Origin: a virus
Virus record (IMG/VR): IMGVR_UViG_3300036863_000181
Span: 1 to 64,000 of that record
Strand: one strand, 5' to 3'
Length of the DNA: 64,000 nt
Below are positions 22,877 through 33,391 of this stretch, piece after piece. The stretch's first letter is position 1, and every line of letters begins with the position of its first letter. The notes beneath the pieces were generated by a model. The model was given only the letters and a program-made list of their open reading frames with translations, was not told where the DNA came from and made no database searches. Both the position numbers and the translations under genes were made by a program.

Positions 22877-24238
22877 TTATATTCTAATTAGTGCGTATAT
22901 GCCGGTGTTTTTTGGACGCGTTTCTGTTCCTGTATTATTATCGGTAGTAACAGGACTCATCGGAATGGGTTCATTGCTATCAGATCCTCCGACAAATCTT
23001 CCCTGACCTGCCTGAGTGGACGAGGTTTTATTAGCTGGTACCGTTAGGTCATGAACGTGCGGTTTAACATCATCGGCCTCAAAACTTCCGGGCAGTCTGA
23101 CACTATCAACTGCTTTTCTGAATCCATGTGTAAAAAGTGTGGGTATCCTGAAAGTGGTTGTTCCATTGCCTGTTGTATATTTCCCTCTGTTAATAAAATT
23201 ACTGCCCGATACATCATTGTAAGTACTATCTGCAATAACCAGTCCCGCTTCCAGTGTCTGAACATAAGCCCATAATCTGGGGTAATCAGCTCTGCTGAGT
23301 GCGGTGCCGCTGGCAAAAATCGTGTTGATCTGCTGTTTTGAATACTGATCGATAACCTCTCCCACCATTCTTATTGTATCACTGGACATAAGAACATTCC
23401 ATTTGCTATTTGATTTTATAAGGATCAGCTGCTCACTTTGCCCAAGGACCAGATTGACAGTCGGCGTTACCTGATTTGTATACAACTTATATTCAATCGC
23501 ATCTGATCCCGCACATTGAATTATGGCATTTATATGACTTCCCCCTGCGGAAAGAAAGAAAAGCGTTTTGTTATTTCCGACCAGCGAAAGAGCAGGCAGA
23601 ATTATAGTTATGCTTGATCCTGCGCCCTGGATCAAAAACCCCTTACCTACATCTGCATTAGTTAATGTCCGGCTGGCTGTAATAATCTCAGTGGTACTGA
23701 TCAATGCCGGTACAGTTGGTAACGGGATTTGTGCAACCAACGGTAAAAAGTGAAGTATAAATTTTTCTTCAACCTCAAATTGGTCGCCTGCCACTAACAA
23801 ATGAAAGCCATTTACATCTTTAGCATAATTTACGCCCGGCTCCATAGTCCCAAATCCGCGTCGTTCTAAATCATAGGCCCATCCCGTTAAATCATTCGGA
23901 GAGTCAGCAGTATATGATGTTGCCCCGGCATTAAAATTAACAGAAGTACCAGCCGTCAGATAAAGATCATCCCTAACAGTTATGCTCTCATTAGTAGGCT
24001 CGAATGAAAAGCTGGACCTGACTGTTCCTGCTGGGGAAGTTGTTGCCGATTCAAATAACTTGAAATCGTACAAAATAGGATCAATCCCTGTAAAAATAAT
24101 ATGTATGGTACTCGCGTAAGGCTTTGGTGGAGCAATGACCTGCACCGGAACACCTGGTGCACTGTGATCATAAATCGCAGCTACCAGGTTATTGGCCGGG
24201 TTTGAAAGTGTCGCCTGTATAAATACATTCCAGTTCAT
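22877..24238 (-). CDS. tail-collar-type fibre protein
   Basis: 453 residues. The C-terminal 130 residues are a tail-collar module: TTFRIPTLFTHGF, HVHDLT-type histidines (KPHVHDLTVP) and final GTETRPKNTGIYALIRI. Residues 88-173 form a beta domain (RDDLYL, GWAYDLERRGFGT, NGFHLL, EKFILHFLP) that is clearly repeated in the head-tail adaptor protein at 41116-42330 (residues 221-307 there), about half the positions being identical. No signal peptide. It probably forms part of the distal tail fibre or baseplate rim. Confidence 0.8.
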   Translation of the reverse strand: MNWNVFIQATLSNPANNLVAAIYDHSAPGVPVQVIAPPKPYASTIHIIFTGIDPILYDFKLFESATTSPAGTVRSSFSFEPTNESITVRDDLYLTAGTSVNFNAGATSYTADSPNDLTGWAYDLERRGFGTMEPGVNYAKDVNGFHLLVAGDQFEVEEKFILHFLPLVAQIPLPTVPALISTTEIITASRTLTNADVGKGFLIQGAGSSITIILPALSLVGNNKTLFFLSAGGSHINAIIQCAGSDAIEYKLYTNQVTPTVNLVLGQSEQLILIKSNSKWNVLMSSDTIRMVGEVIDQYSKQQINTIFASGTALSRADYPRLWAYVQTLEAGLVIADSTYNDVSGSNFINRGKYTTGNGTTTFRIPTLFTHGFRKAVDSVRLPGSFEADDVKPHVHDLTVPANKTSSTQAGQGRFVGGSDSNEPIPMSPVTTDNNTGTETRPKNTGIYALIRI

Positions 24239-24239
24239 A

Positions 24240-27200
24240 TTAATCTTCTTGCGTTATTTGAATAATGTTAAGCCCTGGATCATCACCAAAAGCATTACCA
24301 TCTATATTGTAGACAACGGTAACATTCTGGTCAAGCCCATCAGCTGTCTGAGTAATTCCATCCCTGTTGGTTGCTGGTCTAATGCTCAAACTCCAATATC
24401 TTTTCGGCCAGCCTTCAGATTTCTTAACCTCCCATTTTACATCGCCATCCCGGGTAAATGCCAGGCCATCGAAAATCGTGTTGTTCAAAAACATGATCCG
24501 GTTCATCTTATCTGTTACCCAATCAGGAACTCCGACGCCCTGCACACCGGTTGTGAGTGCGATATTTAATTTGTGGGACCTGTAAGGAATACCATTTAAC
24601 ATTTCAAGATCGGCCGGCTGGTCCTCGTATACCGCGAATTTTCCTTCAGGATTAAACTGATCAATCCACCCATGAATTCTTATGTTTGGACTGTAGCCTT
24701 CACTGAAGATCATAGACTGTTTATTCGTTTTATGCTTATAATTCACAAGCAAGGTCATGGGCCAGTCGGCTTTAATATATTGGCCTTCGCTGATATATTT
24801 TTTGGTACCAATAGTATAAACAATGTAATACACGCCTTCTGTAAGTCCGATAGAAGTGCTGTTTAAAGAAAGATCGTAAAGCACGGACGTTCCCTGCAGG
24901 GCAGAGGTCGGGACTACTGCCATGTTCGTAGTGTAAACTAATTTCGCATTGCAGTCATATATATCAACCTGTACCGGACCAATACCACCGGTAATTACCT
25001 GTAAAGGAATAGTATCATTTATCTGCCATGGCTGGAAATAATTTGATTTATGTATCCAGAATTTCACCTGGTTAATAAACCAGGCATCATCCATATGGAC
25101 AAAATGATATTTCGGGTTGAGCGTTGTGTCCATTGGCACAAACTTAACCGGGCAGAGATGTGATATAAAGCTATCGTTTCCCATAAGTGTTAAATAATTA
25201 AGTCCATCAATATCAAGATCAACCAGGTCATTCAGATTAGTAAGCGGACTGCAGAGTAATTTCCATGTCTGCGATTCTTCAATAGCCGGTTTCTGAGTTA
25301 CTTCAAAAGGAAAGCCATAGAAAGTCTTTCCATTATACCTGAATTTAATATGCCCATTGGCAGCAAAACTTAAGAGCTTTGAAAAGTTTAATGGCACTTT
25401 GGTTTTGAACTCAAAAAACAGGGGATAAAAAAGCGGGTCGCCAAGTTCATCCAAAGACACATCTGCGTTTTCAGTTATCAGCCTACCATCTGCTAACGTG
25501 CTTAGGTATTGGTTTTTATCAAGTGTCAGGAACGTGAGTTTATCGGGCGCCAGGTTAAAAAGCATAGATTTTAAAAACCGGCCATTATTCAGCAGCATCC
25601 TTTTGGGAGTAAGATCCTCGATATTAAAGGCTGACTCAGGATTTGGAATGCCGGTAATAGAATCATAAACCCGTCTTTTCAGATCATAGACCAAAATCTG
25701 GGTGCTGGCAAGAAACAATGTGCAGGTCTGCAATGTGACATTGCATCCTGAAGTTGTGCTGGCTGTGAAGAAAACTATATCTCCTAATGCAAAATCACGG
25801 TTGAAATCAAAGAATGTAGAAAAGTTGGAAGTCACGGTTGTGGCCGGGAACGTGTTGAATGAAAATATTGCTCCATTTATGTAACATTTAATTGTCAATG
25901 TATCTGCCCCGCCTCCTTGTATCTGCCCCCCATAGCCAATAGTTCCATTGAAATTTGGCATCGCAAGCTGATCATTGAATATCAGGATAGGCAATGCCGA
26001 AGAAAGAGGTAAGTATGGACCAGGTGAAGGTCGCAGGTCACTTACATTGATCAGGGTGGTTGGTTGCTCAAAAGAACCGGGAACTACATTTATTAAACCG
26101 CCATTAATAGCAGCAAAATAAAGAGGGATGTTTAATGATACGACCGTAAGCTGCCCTTCACCATTCGCAGAGGTCTGAGTACTTATGTAAATAGTATCCC
26201 CTTCTGCAAAGGCTTGAGTAAAGACAATTGTTTCAGATGTAAAATTAACCTGACTTGAAACTACAGTATAGGTTTTTGATCCCTTGATCACGCCATTCAC
26301 CCGAACGTTGATTATTAGTGTATCTCCTGGAAGACCGTTTAAAAATCCAGTCAGGGTTGTTGTTACAGTAAATGACCCGGGAGCGGCTTGATTGAATACA
26401 AACATGCACGGATCGCTAAACGGCGAAAAGTAATTGCCTGTTATCCTTGCCTGCGATATGCCTTGTTCATTTCTATTGGTAAGCAGGATCAGGTTCGCGT
26501 TCACATCAGCAATAAAAGTGTCAAATGCCGAAATCTCCCGATCTACATTGGCCAGAAAAACACTATTGTCCGAATTGTTAAAGGTCGTAGACTTGCCCCC
26601 AGCCGTATTATAACGCGTATAGTCAAAGCCATAACTATCGGTACGGGCATGGCAAATAAGGTCCAGGATCTTAGCTATTGTCTTTATAGGTGCCTGCCAT
26701 TGAGCTGTGGTATTATATTCATACTTACCAGCCTTTTCATCGTACTGTTGAGGCACGTACCCGATTTTGAGGATATTGAAAAAGAAATCCAGCGCTACTG
26801 AAGTCTCCAATCCCTGTACCTCTCCAAGATCAAAAGTTACTACCGATGTATCAAAAACATATTCTTTTTTCTCCAGGAATACAGATTCACTTTCACCTGG
26901 TAAAGTCTGGTTGCTCAACGCTGTTCCTTCAATAGGATTGATCATATCAAAAAACTCGGATAGCGAAATTTTGATATTTGGGCCGAACGAATTGAAAAAG
27001 TTTATTAACTGCCCTCCACTCTGCAGGGTCTGTACCTGGTTAAAAAATTTCTTATAAGATAAATCGGTAGACGCCCGTAGAGCATCGCCGGAAGTAAATA
27101 CAAAATTCAATCGCTGCTGAAGAAGTTGGCTATCTGCAAGGAAATTAAAAGTCTGCACCGAGGTAGAGGCTAACTGGCAAATGTTTCTGATCAATACTTT

Positions 27201-28226
27201 ATAAAGATCGTAACCTGTTATACCCCATGCATTAGATGGCTTATATTTTGAATTGAATGAAATTTCAAAATTAGAAATGCTTAATTTTTTCGGGCTGAAA
27301 AAGAATAGGAATAGTTTTTCATTGGCTGCGAGATTAATTGTCTTATCAAAATAATAAATCACAGTATGATCAACGTCCGCTGATTGCGGAGGAATAAGTA
27401 CTATGTTTTGATGCAGACTTGTTTTGGCCTCAAACAATAAATTATCATTAGCTATGACATTATTGGGAGAAACAACCAGATTGCCCTTTATTCTTACGGA
27501 GACCGCTTCTTCAGATGAAAATATCCAGTTACCGCTTGTTTCTAAAAATGAGAACTCGCTTAATGCCGGCACAACTTCATAAGTAGGATCACCGTGTTGA
27601 ATACCTATATTATCTCCATCATTGGAAATAAATATAGCTGGCAGAATGGCGCCTATGAAGAATGCTCCCGAATGATCCTGTGCATCAATATCAACAACCT
27701 GGTAATGAAACACATCCTGAAAAAGTATACCATCATATTTAACTTTGATATTCTCAGGTATCGACCCATCACAAGGAATTTCAAACTTTGTATTCTCATA
27801 GGCCTTTAGCAGCTGAACTATTCCTCCCTCCATCACATTCACCTGGATACCTTCTGCGTGAAGGTCCTTCATCTTGCTTAAATCAATGAGCCCTTTGTAG
27901 TACAGTTCATACACGTCATTATCTGGGTTCCATTTAAGAATAACCAGCATAACGAGTTGTTCAATACCTCTTTTTTTATAAAACAGTTCACGAAGTATTG
28001 CTGCCCCATCACCAACAAATTTTAAAGGAATTCCAAAGGTCCGGTTAAGTCCGAAATATTTTGCGCTGCGCACAAACTTAAGCTCAGTATTAAACCATCC
28101 TTCAGCAGATTTCTGTAATGGTGTTGGGATATTTGTAGTCTGAAGTACCCCGTTGATATCAACATAGAACGTCCCTGAATTTGTAGGATCGCATAAGAAT
28201 TGTAAAAAAGTTTTGCGAGGCCTCAT
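24240..28226 (-). CDS. large tail-tip / baseplate protein
   Basis: 1328 residues, directly downstream of the tape measure with a 4-nt overlap, the position of tail-tip hub proteins. It is beta-rich throughout, with several Ig-like stretches (TLIINVRVNGVIKGSKTYTV, DTLTIKCYINGAIFSF) and no transmembrane segments. The N-terminus (PRKTFLQFLCDPTNSGTFYV) resembles large structural proteins of Bacteroidota siphophages, from memory. No enzymatic motif seen. Probably the adsorption-apparatus core that carries the fibres encoded next. Confidence 0.65.
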   Translation of the reverse strand: MRPRKTFLQFLCDPTNSGTFYVDINGVLQTTNIPTPLQKSAEGWFNTELKFVRSAKYFGLNRTFGIPLKFVGDGAAILRELFYKKRGIEQLVMLVILKWNPDNDVYELYYKGLIDLSKMKDLHAEGIQVNVMEGGIVQLLKAYENTKFEIPCDGSIPENIKVKYDGILFQDVFHYQVVDIDAQDHSGAFFIGAILPAIFISNDGDNIGIQHGDPTYEVVPALSEFSFLETSGNWIFSSEEAVSVRIKGNLVVSPNNVIANDNLLFEAKTSLHQNIVLIPPQSADVDHTVIYYFDKTINLAANEKLFLFFFSPKKLSISNFEISFNSKYKPSNAWGITGYDLYKVLIRNICQLASTSVQTFNFLADSQLLQQRLNFVFTSGDALRASTDLSYKKFFNQVQTLQSGGQLINFFNSFGPNIKISLSEFFDMINPIEGTALSNQTLPGESESVFLEKKEYVFDTSVVTFDLGEVQGLETSVALDFFFNILKIGYVPQQYDEKAGKYEYNTTAQWQAPIKTIAKILDLICHARTDSYGFDYTRYNTAGGKSTTFNNSDNSVFLANVDREISAFDTFIADVNANLILLTNRNEQGISQARITGNYFSPFSDPCMFVFNQAAPGSFTVTTTLTGFLNGLPGDTLIINVRVNGVIKGSKTYTVVSSQVNFTSETIVFTQAFAEGDTIYISTQTSANGEGQLTVVSLNIPLYFAAINGGLINVVPGSFEQPTTLINVSDLRPSPGPYLPLSSALPILIFNDQLAMPNFNGTIGYGGQIQGGGADTLTIKCYINGAIFSFNTFPATTVTSNFSTFFDFNRDFALGDIVFFTASTTSGCNVTLQTCTLFLASTQILVYDLKRRVYDSITGIPNPESAFNIEDLTPKRMLLNNGRFLKSMLFNLAPDKLTFLTLDKNQYLSTLADGRLITENADVSLDELGDPLFYPLFFEFKTKVPLNFSKLLSFAANGHIKFRYNGKTFYGFPFEVTQKPAIEESQTWKLLCSPLTNLNDLVDLDIDGLNYLTLMGNDSFISHLCPVKFVPMDTTLNPKYHFVHMDDAWFINQVKFWIHKSNYFQPWQINDTIPLQVITGGIGPVQVDIYDCNAKLVYTTNMAVVPTSALQGTSVLYDLSLNSTSIGLTEGVYYIVYTIGTKKYISEGQYIKADWPMTLLVNYKHKTNKQSMIFSEGYSPNIRIHGWIDQFNPEGKFAVYEDQPADLEMLNGIPYRSHKLNIALTTGVQGVGVPDWVTDKMNRIMFLNNTIFDGLAFTRDGDVKWEVKKSEGWPKRYWSLSIRPATNRDGITQTADGLDQNVTVVYNIDGNAFGDDPGLNIIQITQED

Positions 28227-31200
28227 GGTATATAGTCCTTTCCAAAGTTTTTATCCTGTATAATTATTGTCGGGTATTTAATCTTTCCATAAGCGCGGAT
28301 CAATTCATCATGCTGCCATTTAATAACCTGTTTCAGGCTTTTAATCTCGGTAGCCGCCTCATCCTTTTTCTGTGGTAACACGGTGACCGTGTTTTGCATC
28401 ATCATCGCTAGCAGGGCTTTATTCACCTCGTCGTGAGGGATGATCTTGCTACCAGTTTCCGGGACATAGCCGATAGTTGCTGTATCAGGTGAGGCACTGA
28501 CTTTGCCCGAAGGGGTGATCATTAACTCTTTTCCCCTTTCCCCCCATATCATTAACCCTTTTTGAGCATAGTCAGAACCATCAGCATATTTCGGAATCGG
28601 CTTAGCCAGAAGTGCTGCTATTTCCAATGCACCTATAGCTTCTATAATAATCGCTTCAGGAGTAATCCAGCCGGCTTTAGAGGCCTGGTAAAGAGTTTCC
28701 CCGAATATTTTTAAAGCCTGAGCATCCCGATCAAACTTAGCCTGGCGCGTCTGCTCCTGTCTGCGTTTTTGTTCTAACTGGTCCTGTTTGATCTGCGCAG
28801 CTGCATTGATCTGGGCAATACGTGCAGCTTTATCTTGTTCACTTAGAGTAGAACTATTTACCCTGGCTAATTCCTGATCTTTAAGTTTGGTACTGGCATC
28901 AATCTGTTCCTGAATAGCGTTTAAATTTTTCTGCGAACCTGCACCTATAAAAGCAATTGCAGTCTCATAAGCCTTTTCCGCTAATTCCTTTTTTAAATCT
29001 TCCAGCCTCCTATGTTCATCAAACGCCTTTTTATTGCTATCAATTTTGGCTTTATCTTTCTTGCGCTCAATATCCAGTTCAATACTGGAAATCTGGTTTT
29101 CTAGCAACACGGTATCCTGGCCAGCAGCTTTTTTGATCGCGATCTGCTGGCGAATCATATCCTCCTGCGCCTTTAGAATATATACATCTGCCTCATCTTC
29201 CAGCCGCTGACGTTCTTTTTGATACTGTTCTTCAGCAGAAATCAATCGACCGGTTTTGTCTATAGTAGGCTTGAATCCACCTGATGCGTATTTCTGTTCA
29301 AGCGCTTTCAAATTAATATCCCGGTCTTCCGAAAGAAAAGCCTTTCGCTTATTGAACTGCTCGGATATCATGTCATCTACCCGCTTACTATGGCGCTGGT
29401 CAATGGCTTCTATCTCTTCAACAGATAGCCTATAATCCTCGGTCAACTGGTCAATAGAATCCTTCCTGATCTTACCTAATTCAATATTGCGCGTAACCTG
29501 AAGTCTGAATAATTCATTTTCAGACTGAATGACAATTGCTTTGCGCTGATCCTGGGCCGCCTGCTCATTGACCGCAGCTTGTGATCTAAGCGCCTGCTTT
29601 TCTGATTCTATGAGTTTGGTATTCTTTAATTGTTCGGACAGATCATGAGCCGCTTTCTTACTTTCCAGTTCGCTTAAAAGGAGCGTTGTTTTTTTGCGGT
29701 CTTCAATAATTTGTTTTTCAATTTCGTAGGAAGATTGTAGTGCTTTGATCCGCGAATTTTCGGTACCAGCACCAGAAAAGGCCTTTAGCTCTTCTACCCG
29801 CTGCTGTTTAATTAATTCGATAAGTTTGGTCCGGGCTTCGATCAGTTTAGTAATGTCAGTGAACTCCTCTTTCATTACATGATCGGTTACGCCGCCACCA
29901 AGTTTTTTAACTTCATCTTCCGACTTCAATGCAATTCCGAATAATGCATCGATCTGTTTATTAAGTTTGCCAACCTCTTTCTCAGAATTTTTGGCCGCAT
30001 CCGCTATGCCAGAAATCATTACATCAGTACCGCCACCCGTAGCACCGAAACCTATCTTGAACTTTTCCCACAAACCAGCACCTTCTTCTATTGCATTATT
30101 CTGTATTTCAAGAACCTTCTTAAATTTTTCCCCGGCAAGTTCCCGGGCTGCTGTAGCCATTGCCTGCGCTCTTAATGCAGGTATGAGTTTAAGATTTATC
30201 GCATCGGCCAAATCACTGGTTAATTCACCTTCATTCTTTATATTACCCAATATCTCAGGATACTGATGCTGCATGTCATCGATCAAATTCTTTTTATCTT
30301 TCCTTGTCAGGTTCTCATCCTTCAGTTCTTTGACCACAAATTGAATATGTGAAACCTCGGTAGCATACCCTTCGATAGATTTTTTATTTACTTCATTGAG
30401 CGCCTCTTGACCTATTCTGGCGTTTTCCTCAGCTTCCGCTATTTTGGAAAAAGCCATAGCCGCTAAAGGGAGTAATAATAATAAACCACCAGTTAAAGTG
30501 ATTAAAGCGGTCCTGAATCCTATAGTAGCAAGTGTGCTTTGTAACATTGTAGAGGCCCATACACGTTGTGCGGCGGCGGCTATTTTAGAGGCTGTTGTTT
30601 CCAATGCTATGGCCACGGCATTACGCTGGTGCAATAATTCAGAAACTTCGTTTAATCCCTGCAGGATAGTCATTACGGCGATCAACTTCTGTGTTTCCTT
30701 TTCTATTTTCCCCTCTTCATCACCGAACAGGGCAACCGCTCCGGCACTAAGAGCATAAGCCCCGGCCATACCTTTAGCTGCAATGGTCAGGGCTTTAACT
30801 GTTGGAGCATGGTTTTCCAGTATCTTTTGTGCATTCTGAAATTCATTGAATTCACGATGAGCACTGGCAACACTTAATCTTAACTGCTTGAAAGCATCGG
30901 TTTCTTCCAGGCCCGCAGCTCTCATGGTTTGTAAAGCTTTCTCGCCATTCCTAATCTGCATGGTAAGCGATGTAAAACCAGCGGCATTTTGGCTTACAAT
31001 AGCTGATATTGCTTCATACTCCTGTTTGAGATTTTCAAATTCAGACCCATTGGCCATTCCAGCCCCAGTCATTTGATCCATCTTATTTTTAATCTCATTC
31101 AGGACCGGGGTCAGGGTGTTCAGGGCGCCGATATAATCACCTACTTTTCTTCGGTGTTCGCCCATAGATCCATCAATAATTTTCAATTTATTATTTAGAT

Positions 31201-31720
31201 CATTGGCCTCTTTTGCTGCAGCATCGGCCTGACCTTTAAGAACATTATCGGTAGGATTTTTTAAAGACTGGGCAGCCAGGTCTTTTGCCTTGGCTGCAGC
31301 TTTTTCTTTCTCCAGGGACAGTTGTTTATATGCTGATTCTTCAGCCTTAATGCCGTCCAAACGTTCCTTGGCCAGCTGCTTTGATTTAACGGAATCCCGG
31401 AGTTCATCATCGGTCATTTGTTTGGCAGCGATCTTTTTAGCTGCTATGGCTTTAGCCAGCTGATCCTCAAGCGTTACTCTTTTCTTCGCCTCTTCATCTA
31501 ACTGCTTTTGGATATTTAATAAATCCTGGTTGGCTTTGGCCAGTTCCTCAGTATTCTTTTTCAATTCAGCTGAACCAGAAGATCCTTTGTATAAGGTAGT
31601 GACCTGACCAACGTTCTTTACCGCAGCATCTACATCTTTGATAATAGCAATAACCCTGTCAGCCTCTGCCTGCAGGGCGGCGATATCAGCAATACTATTT
31701 AGTGGGTCACGTCCTGGCAT
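28223..31720 (-). CDS. tape measure protein
   Basis: 1165 residues, mostly alpha-helical coiled coil rich in A, K, E and Q (QLDEEAKKRVTLEDQLAKAI, QDELARVNSS-type heptads), with one hydrophobic stretch around residues 400-430 (TLTGGLLLLLPLAAMAF) as in tape-measure proteins that enter the membrane. It sets tail length; at about 0.15 nm per residue it predicts a tail near 170-180 nm. It is preceded by the likely chaperone genes and followed by the tip protein. Confidence 0.88.
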   Translation of the reverse strand: MPGRDPLNSIADIAALQAEADRVIAIIKDVDAAVKNVGQVTTLYKGSSGSAELKKNTEELAKANQDLLNIQKQLDEEAKKRVTLEDQLAKAIAAKKIAAKQMTDDELRDSVKSKQLAKERLDGIKAEESAYKQLSLEKEKAAAKAKDLAAQSLKNPTDNVLKGQADAAAKEANDLNNKLKIIDGSMGEHRRKVGDYIGALNTLTPVLNEIKNKMDQMTGAGMANGSEFENLKQEYEAISAIVSQNAAGFTSLTMQIRNGEKALQTMRAAGLEETDAFKQLRLSVASAHREFNEFQNAQKILENHAPTVKALTIAAKGMAGAYALSAGAVALFGDEEGKIEKETQKLIAVMTILQGLNEVSELLHQRNAVAIALETTASKIAAAAQRVWASTMLQSTLATIGFRTALITLTGGLLLLLPLAAMAFSKIAEAEENARIGQEALNEVNKKSIEGYATEVSHIQFVVKELKDENLTRKDKKNLIDDMQHQYPEILGNIKNEGELTSDLADAINLKLIPALRAQAMATAARELAGEKFKKVLEIQNNAIEEGAGLWEKFKIGFGATGGGTDVMISGIADAAKNSEKEVGKLNKQIDALFGIALKSEDEVKKLGGGVTDHVMKEEFTDITKLIEARTKLIELIKQQRVEELKAFSGAGTENSRIKALQSSYEIEKQIIEDRKKTTLLLSELESKKAAHDLSEQLKNTKLIESEKQALRSQAAVNEQAAQDQRKAIVIQSENELFRLQVTRNIELGKIRKDSIDQLTEDYRLSVEEIEAIDQRHSKRVDDMISEQFNKRKAFLSEDRDINLKALEQKYASGGFKPTIDKTGRLISAEEQYQKERQRLEDEADVYILKAQEDMIRQQIAIKKAAGQDTVLLENQISSIELDIERKKDKAKIDSNKKAFDEHRRLEDLKKELAEKAYETAIAFIGAGSQKNLNAIQEQIDASTKLKDQELARVNSSTLSEQDKAARIAQINAAAQIKQDQLEQKRRQEQTRQAKFDRDAQALKIFGETLYQASKAGWITPEAIIIEAIGALEIAALLAKPIPKYADGSDYAQKGLMIWGERGKELMITPSGKVSASPDTATIGYVPETGSKIIPHDEVNKALLAMMMQNTVTVLPQKKDEAATEIKSLKQVIKWQHDELIRAYGKIKYPTIIIQDKNFGKDYIP

Positions 31721-31923
31721 TACTTAATAATTGATTTACGTACTATTCTTTTTACAAACCAGTTGGTCAACTTCTCAATAATGATAACTGAATACCGATG
31801 ATTGAATATTTTGTATCCTGATAAAAAGATCAATGCATTTTTCAAGATGCATATTTGCCTTTCCATTTTATCGATGTTAATAACATCTCGCACATGACCT
31901 TCATAATTTCCTATTCTACTCAT
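31720..31923 (-). CDS. small protein upstream of the tape measure
   Basis: 67 residues; ATG 2 nt after the stop of the 230-residue gene, and its end overlaps the tape-measure start. Basic, hydrophobic C-terminal half (LIFLSGYKIFNHRYSVIIIE). By position it may be the second part of a tail-assembly chaperone pair (the gpG/gpGT or gp13/gp14 place), but I see no slippery sequence joining the two frames. Confidence 0.5.
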   Translation of the reverse strand: MSRIGNYEGHVRDVINIDKMERQICILKNALIFLSGYKIFNHRYSVIIIEKLTNWFVKRIVRKSIIK

Positions 31924-31925
31924 GG

Positions 31926-32615
31926 CTAGTTTTTAGAAAATGATTCAATCTGTTTTGCAGCTGATCTCATATCCTGGATCATGATAATAAATTCGCTTAC
32001 CGTAGTTTCTTTCTTATTTACATGATACTTATTGAACCGGGATATAGAGACGATAATTGTATCAAAATATTCCCGGGTAATTTCCCCTACGGAAGCATCA
32101 GGAATAAGCTTTTCCATTTCATTTTTCAAACTGAGGCCATCACCCAACCACTTGTTTTTACGCGCTTCGATCACCGATAACTGTCTTGTAAATCCTTCGT
32201 CATCTTTTGGATCAAGATTAACAGGCATGCCATACCACTTAATTAATTCATCGGCCCATTCCTTTCTGTACATGAACCTTAAAGATTTGATCAGGGCTGA
32301 AATAGTATTACATTTTGACTGAAGAATATTATAGTCCATGGCCAGTTTCTGAACATAGACCTGATCATCATCCCTCATTTTTTCCATGAACTGATCATCA
32401 ATAATTTCCCAGGCACGGGCTAGTTCATCGGCCTCTGGCTGACCATCAATTATCAGGGCTGTTAAATCCTTATCTACCTTACAGGAAATAAATCTATCCA
32501 ACGGGAGTTGGTGAATATTGCGATATAATTTGGGTAATGGGGTAGCCGGCGGCAATGGCAAGTCTGATGAACTGGTACTGACCTTGTTCGTCTTTGTAAA
32601 TTCCGACAGCTTCAT
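31926..32615 (-). CDS. tail-assembly protein, possible chaperone
   Basis: About 230 residues from ATG 32615; ATG 32630 is five codons earlier. The segment LPKLYRNIHQLPLDRFISC, then ALIIDGQPEADELARAWE, matches a conserved protein I associate with the tail region of Bacteroidota siphophages. The rest is helical. It lies immediately before the tape measure unit. Its first 40 codons overlap the 71-residue gene 32494-32709 in another frame. Confidence 0.65.
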   Translation of the reverse strand: MKLSEFTKTNKVSTSSSDLPLPPATPLPKLYRNIHQLPLDRFISCKVDKDLTALIIDGQPEADELARAWEIIDDQFMEKMRDDDQVYVQKLAMDYNILQSKCNTISALIKSLRFMYRKEWADELIKWYGMPVNLDPKDDEGFTRQLSVIEARKNKWLGDGLSLKNEMEKLIPDASVGEITREYFDTIIVSISRFNKYHVNKKETTVSEFIIMIQDMRSAAKQIESFSKN

Positions 32616-32709
32616 TTTTTTCTTTCGCATATTCAGCTGCTTTATTGATCGCAGTTTTTAACTGCTCGTTATCTGATATCTGCTGCGCTTCGCATCCATG
32701 GCATGCCAT
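32494..32709 (-). CDS. 71-residue protein with CxxC start
   Basis: Begins MACHGCEAQQ, followed by a helix (LKTAINKAAEYAKEKNEAVG) and a beta segment (GIYKDEQGQYQFIRLAI). It starts 1 nt after the neck gene stop. Its last third overlaps the next gene for about 120 nt in a different frame, and both frames have sensible composition. Function unknown; it is part of the tail block. Confidence 0.55.
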   Translation of the reverse strand: MACHGCEAQQISDNEQLKTAINKAAEYAKEKNEAVGIYKDEQGQYQFIRLAIAAGYPITQIISQYSPTPVG

Positions 32710-32710
32710 A

Positions 32711-33151
32711 TTACCTTGTCATTAATCCGGTTTCGTTACTGATCAGCTGCTTAAGGACCGGTCCCATATCCTCATTCACATATATCTCATGGTTTTCATC
32801 ATCCAACCCCCATATCTTATCGGAGTACTTTTGTTCGAGGTATGTGGCATACGACACATCACTATCTTCAACCAGGTCGGGGCCAATAACCTGCAATCTG
32901 TAAGCATCATGAAAACGATGTGTATCTCTGAGAGTCACCCTATCAGTTGGTTGCCCTTTTCTTCTTTTAATTGCTACAGTGCTCGCTGCATAAGGAGGTG
33001 TTATTTCTTGCCCGGTACTCAGTCTTCCGGCATACATCTGATCAGTATTCAACTTACCAAACTGTGCAGCCGTATCCTCGATCGCTATAGTCACAAGCGT
33101 TTCAATATCCAGGCTTTCAAATCTTTCTATTATATCAACTGGTGTAGCCAT
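32711..33151 (-). CDS. neck / tail-connector type protein
   Basis: 146 residues. The motif MYAGRLSTGQEITPPYAAST, then KRRKGQPTDRVTLRDT, is typical of a conserved connector/neck protein of Bacteroidota phages (a gp10-like minor protein that needs a product 'G..i.P.Y...T...K..KGQP.drVTL.DTG.F'). Helical N-terminus, beta C-terminal half. It lies between the probable major tail protein and the chaperone/tape-measure genes. Confidence 0.6.
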   Translation of the reverse strand: MATPVDIIERFESLDIETLVTIAIEDTAAQFGKLNTDQMYAGRLSTGQEITPPYAASTVAIKRRKGQPTDRVTLRDTHRFHDAYRLQVIGPDLVEDSDVSYATYLEQKYSDKIWGLDDENHEIYVNEDMGPVLKQLISNETGLMTR

Positions 33152-33187
33152 AATAAAAAAAGGCAGGATATACCTGCCCCTGATATT

Positions 33188-33391
33188 TTAATCCTGCTTT
33201 GCAGGGGATGGGTCTGATTTGTCCGGGTCTTTAGTTCCGGTAATTAGATCATAAACAAGTCCTAACGCCTTCTCTTTCTCGCCTTCAGGAATATGAAGCA
33301 AAAGACTATTAGCCCCGGCATCTGAAACAAACTTTTTTTTGCTCATCGCCTTTACTACCTCATCATTCCATCCTATTCCGTCAATAGTCAT
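33188..33391 (-). CDS. 67-residue tail-region protein
   Basis: Starts MTIDGIGWNDEVVKAMSKKK, then FVSDAGANSLLLHIPEGEKE and an acidic, proline-rich tail. It begins 2 nt after the major tail protein stop, so it is coupled to it. Function unknown. Confidence 0.6.
   Translation of the reverse strand: MTIDGIGWNDEVVKAMSKKKFVSDAGANSLLLHIPEGEKEKALGLVYDLITGTKDPDKSDPSPAKQD

Noticed and set aside
20284-28226. Diversity-generating retroelement or reverse transcriptase
   Set aside because: No RT gene or template/variable repeat pair is visible near the fibre genes.
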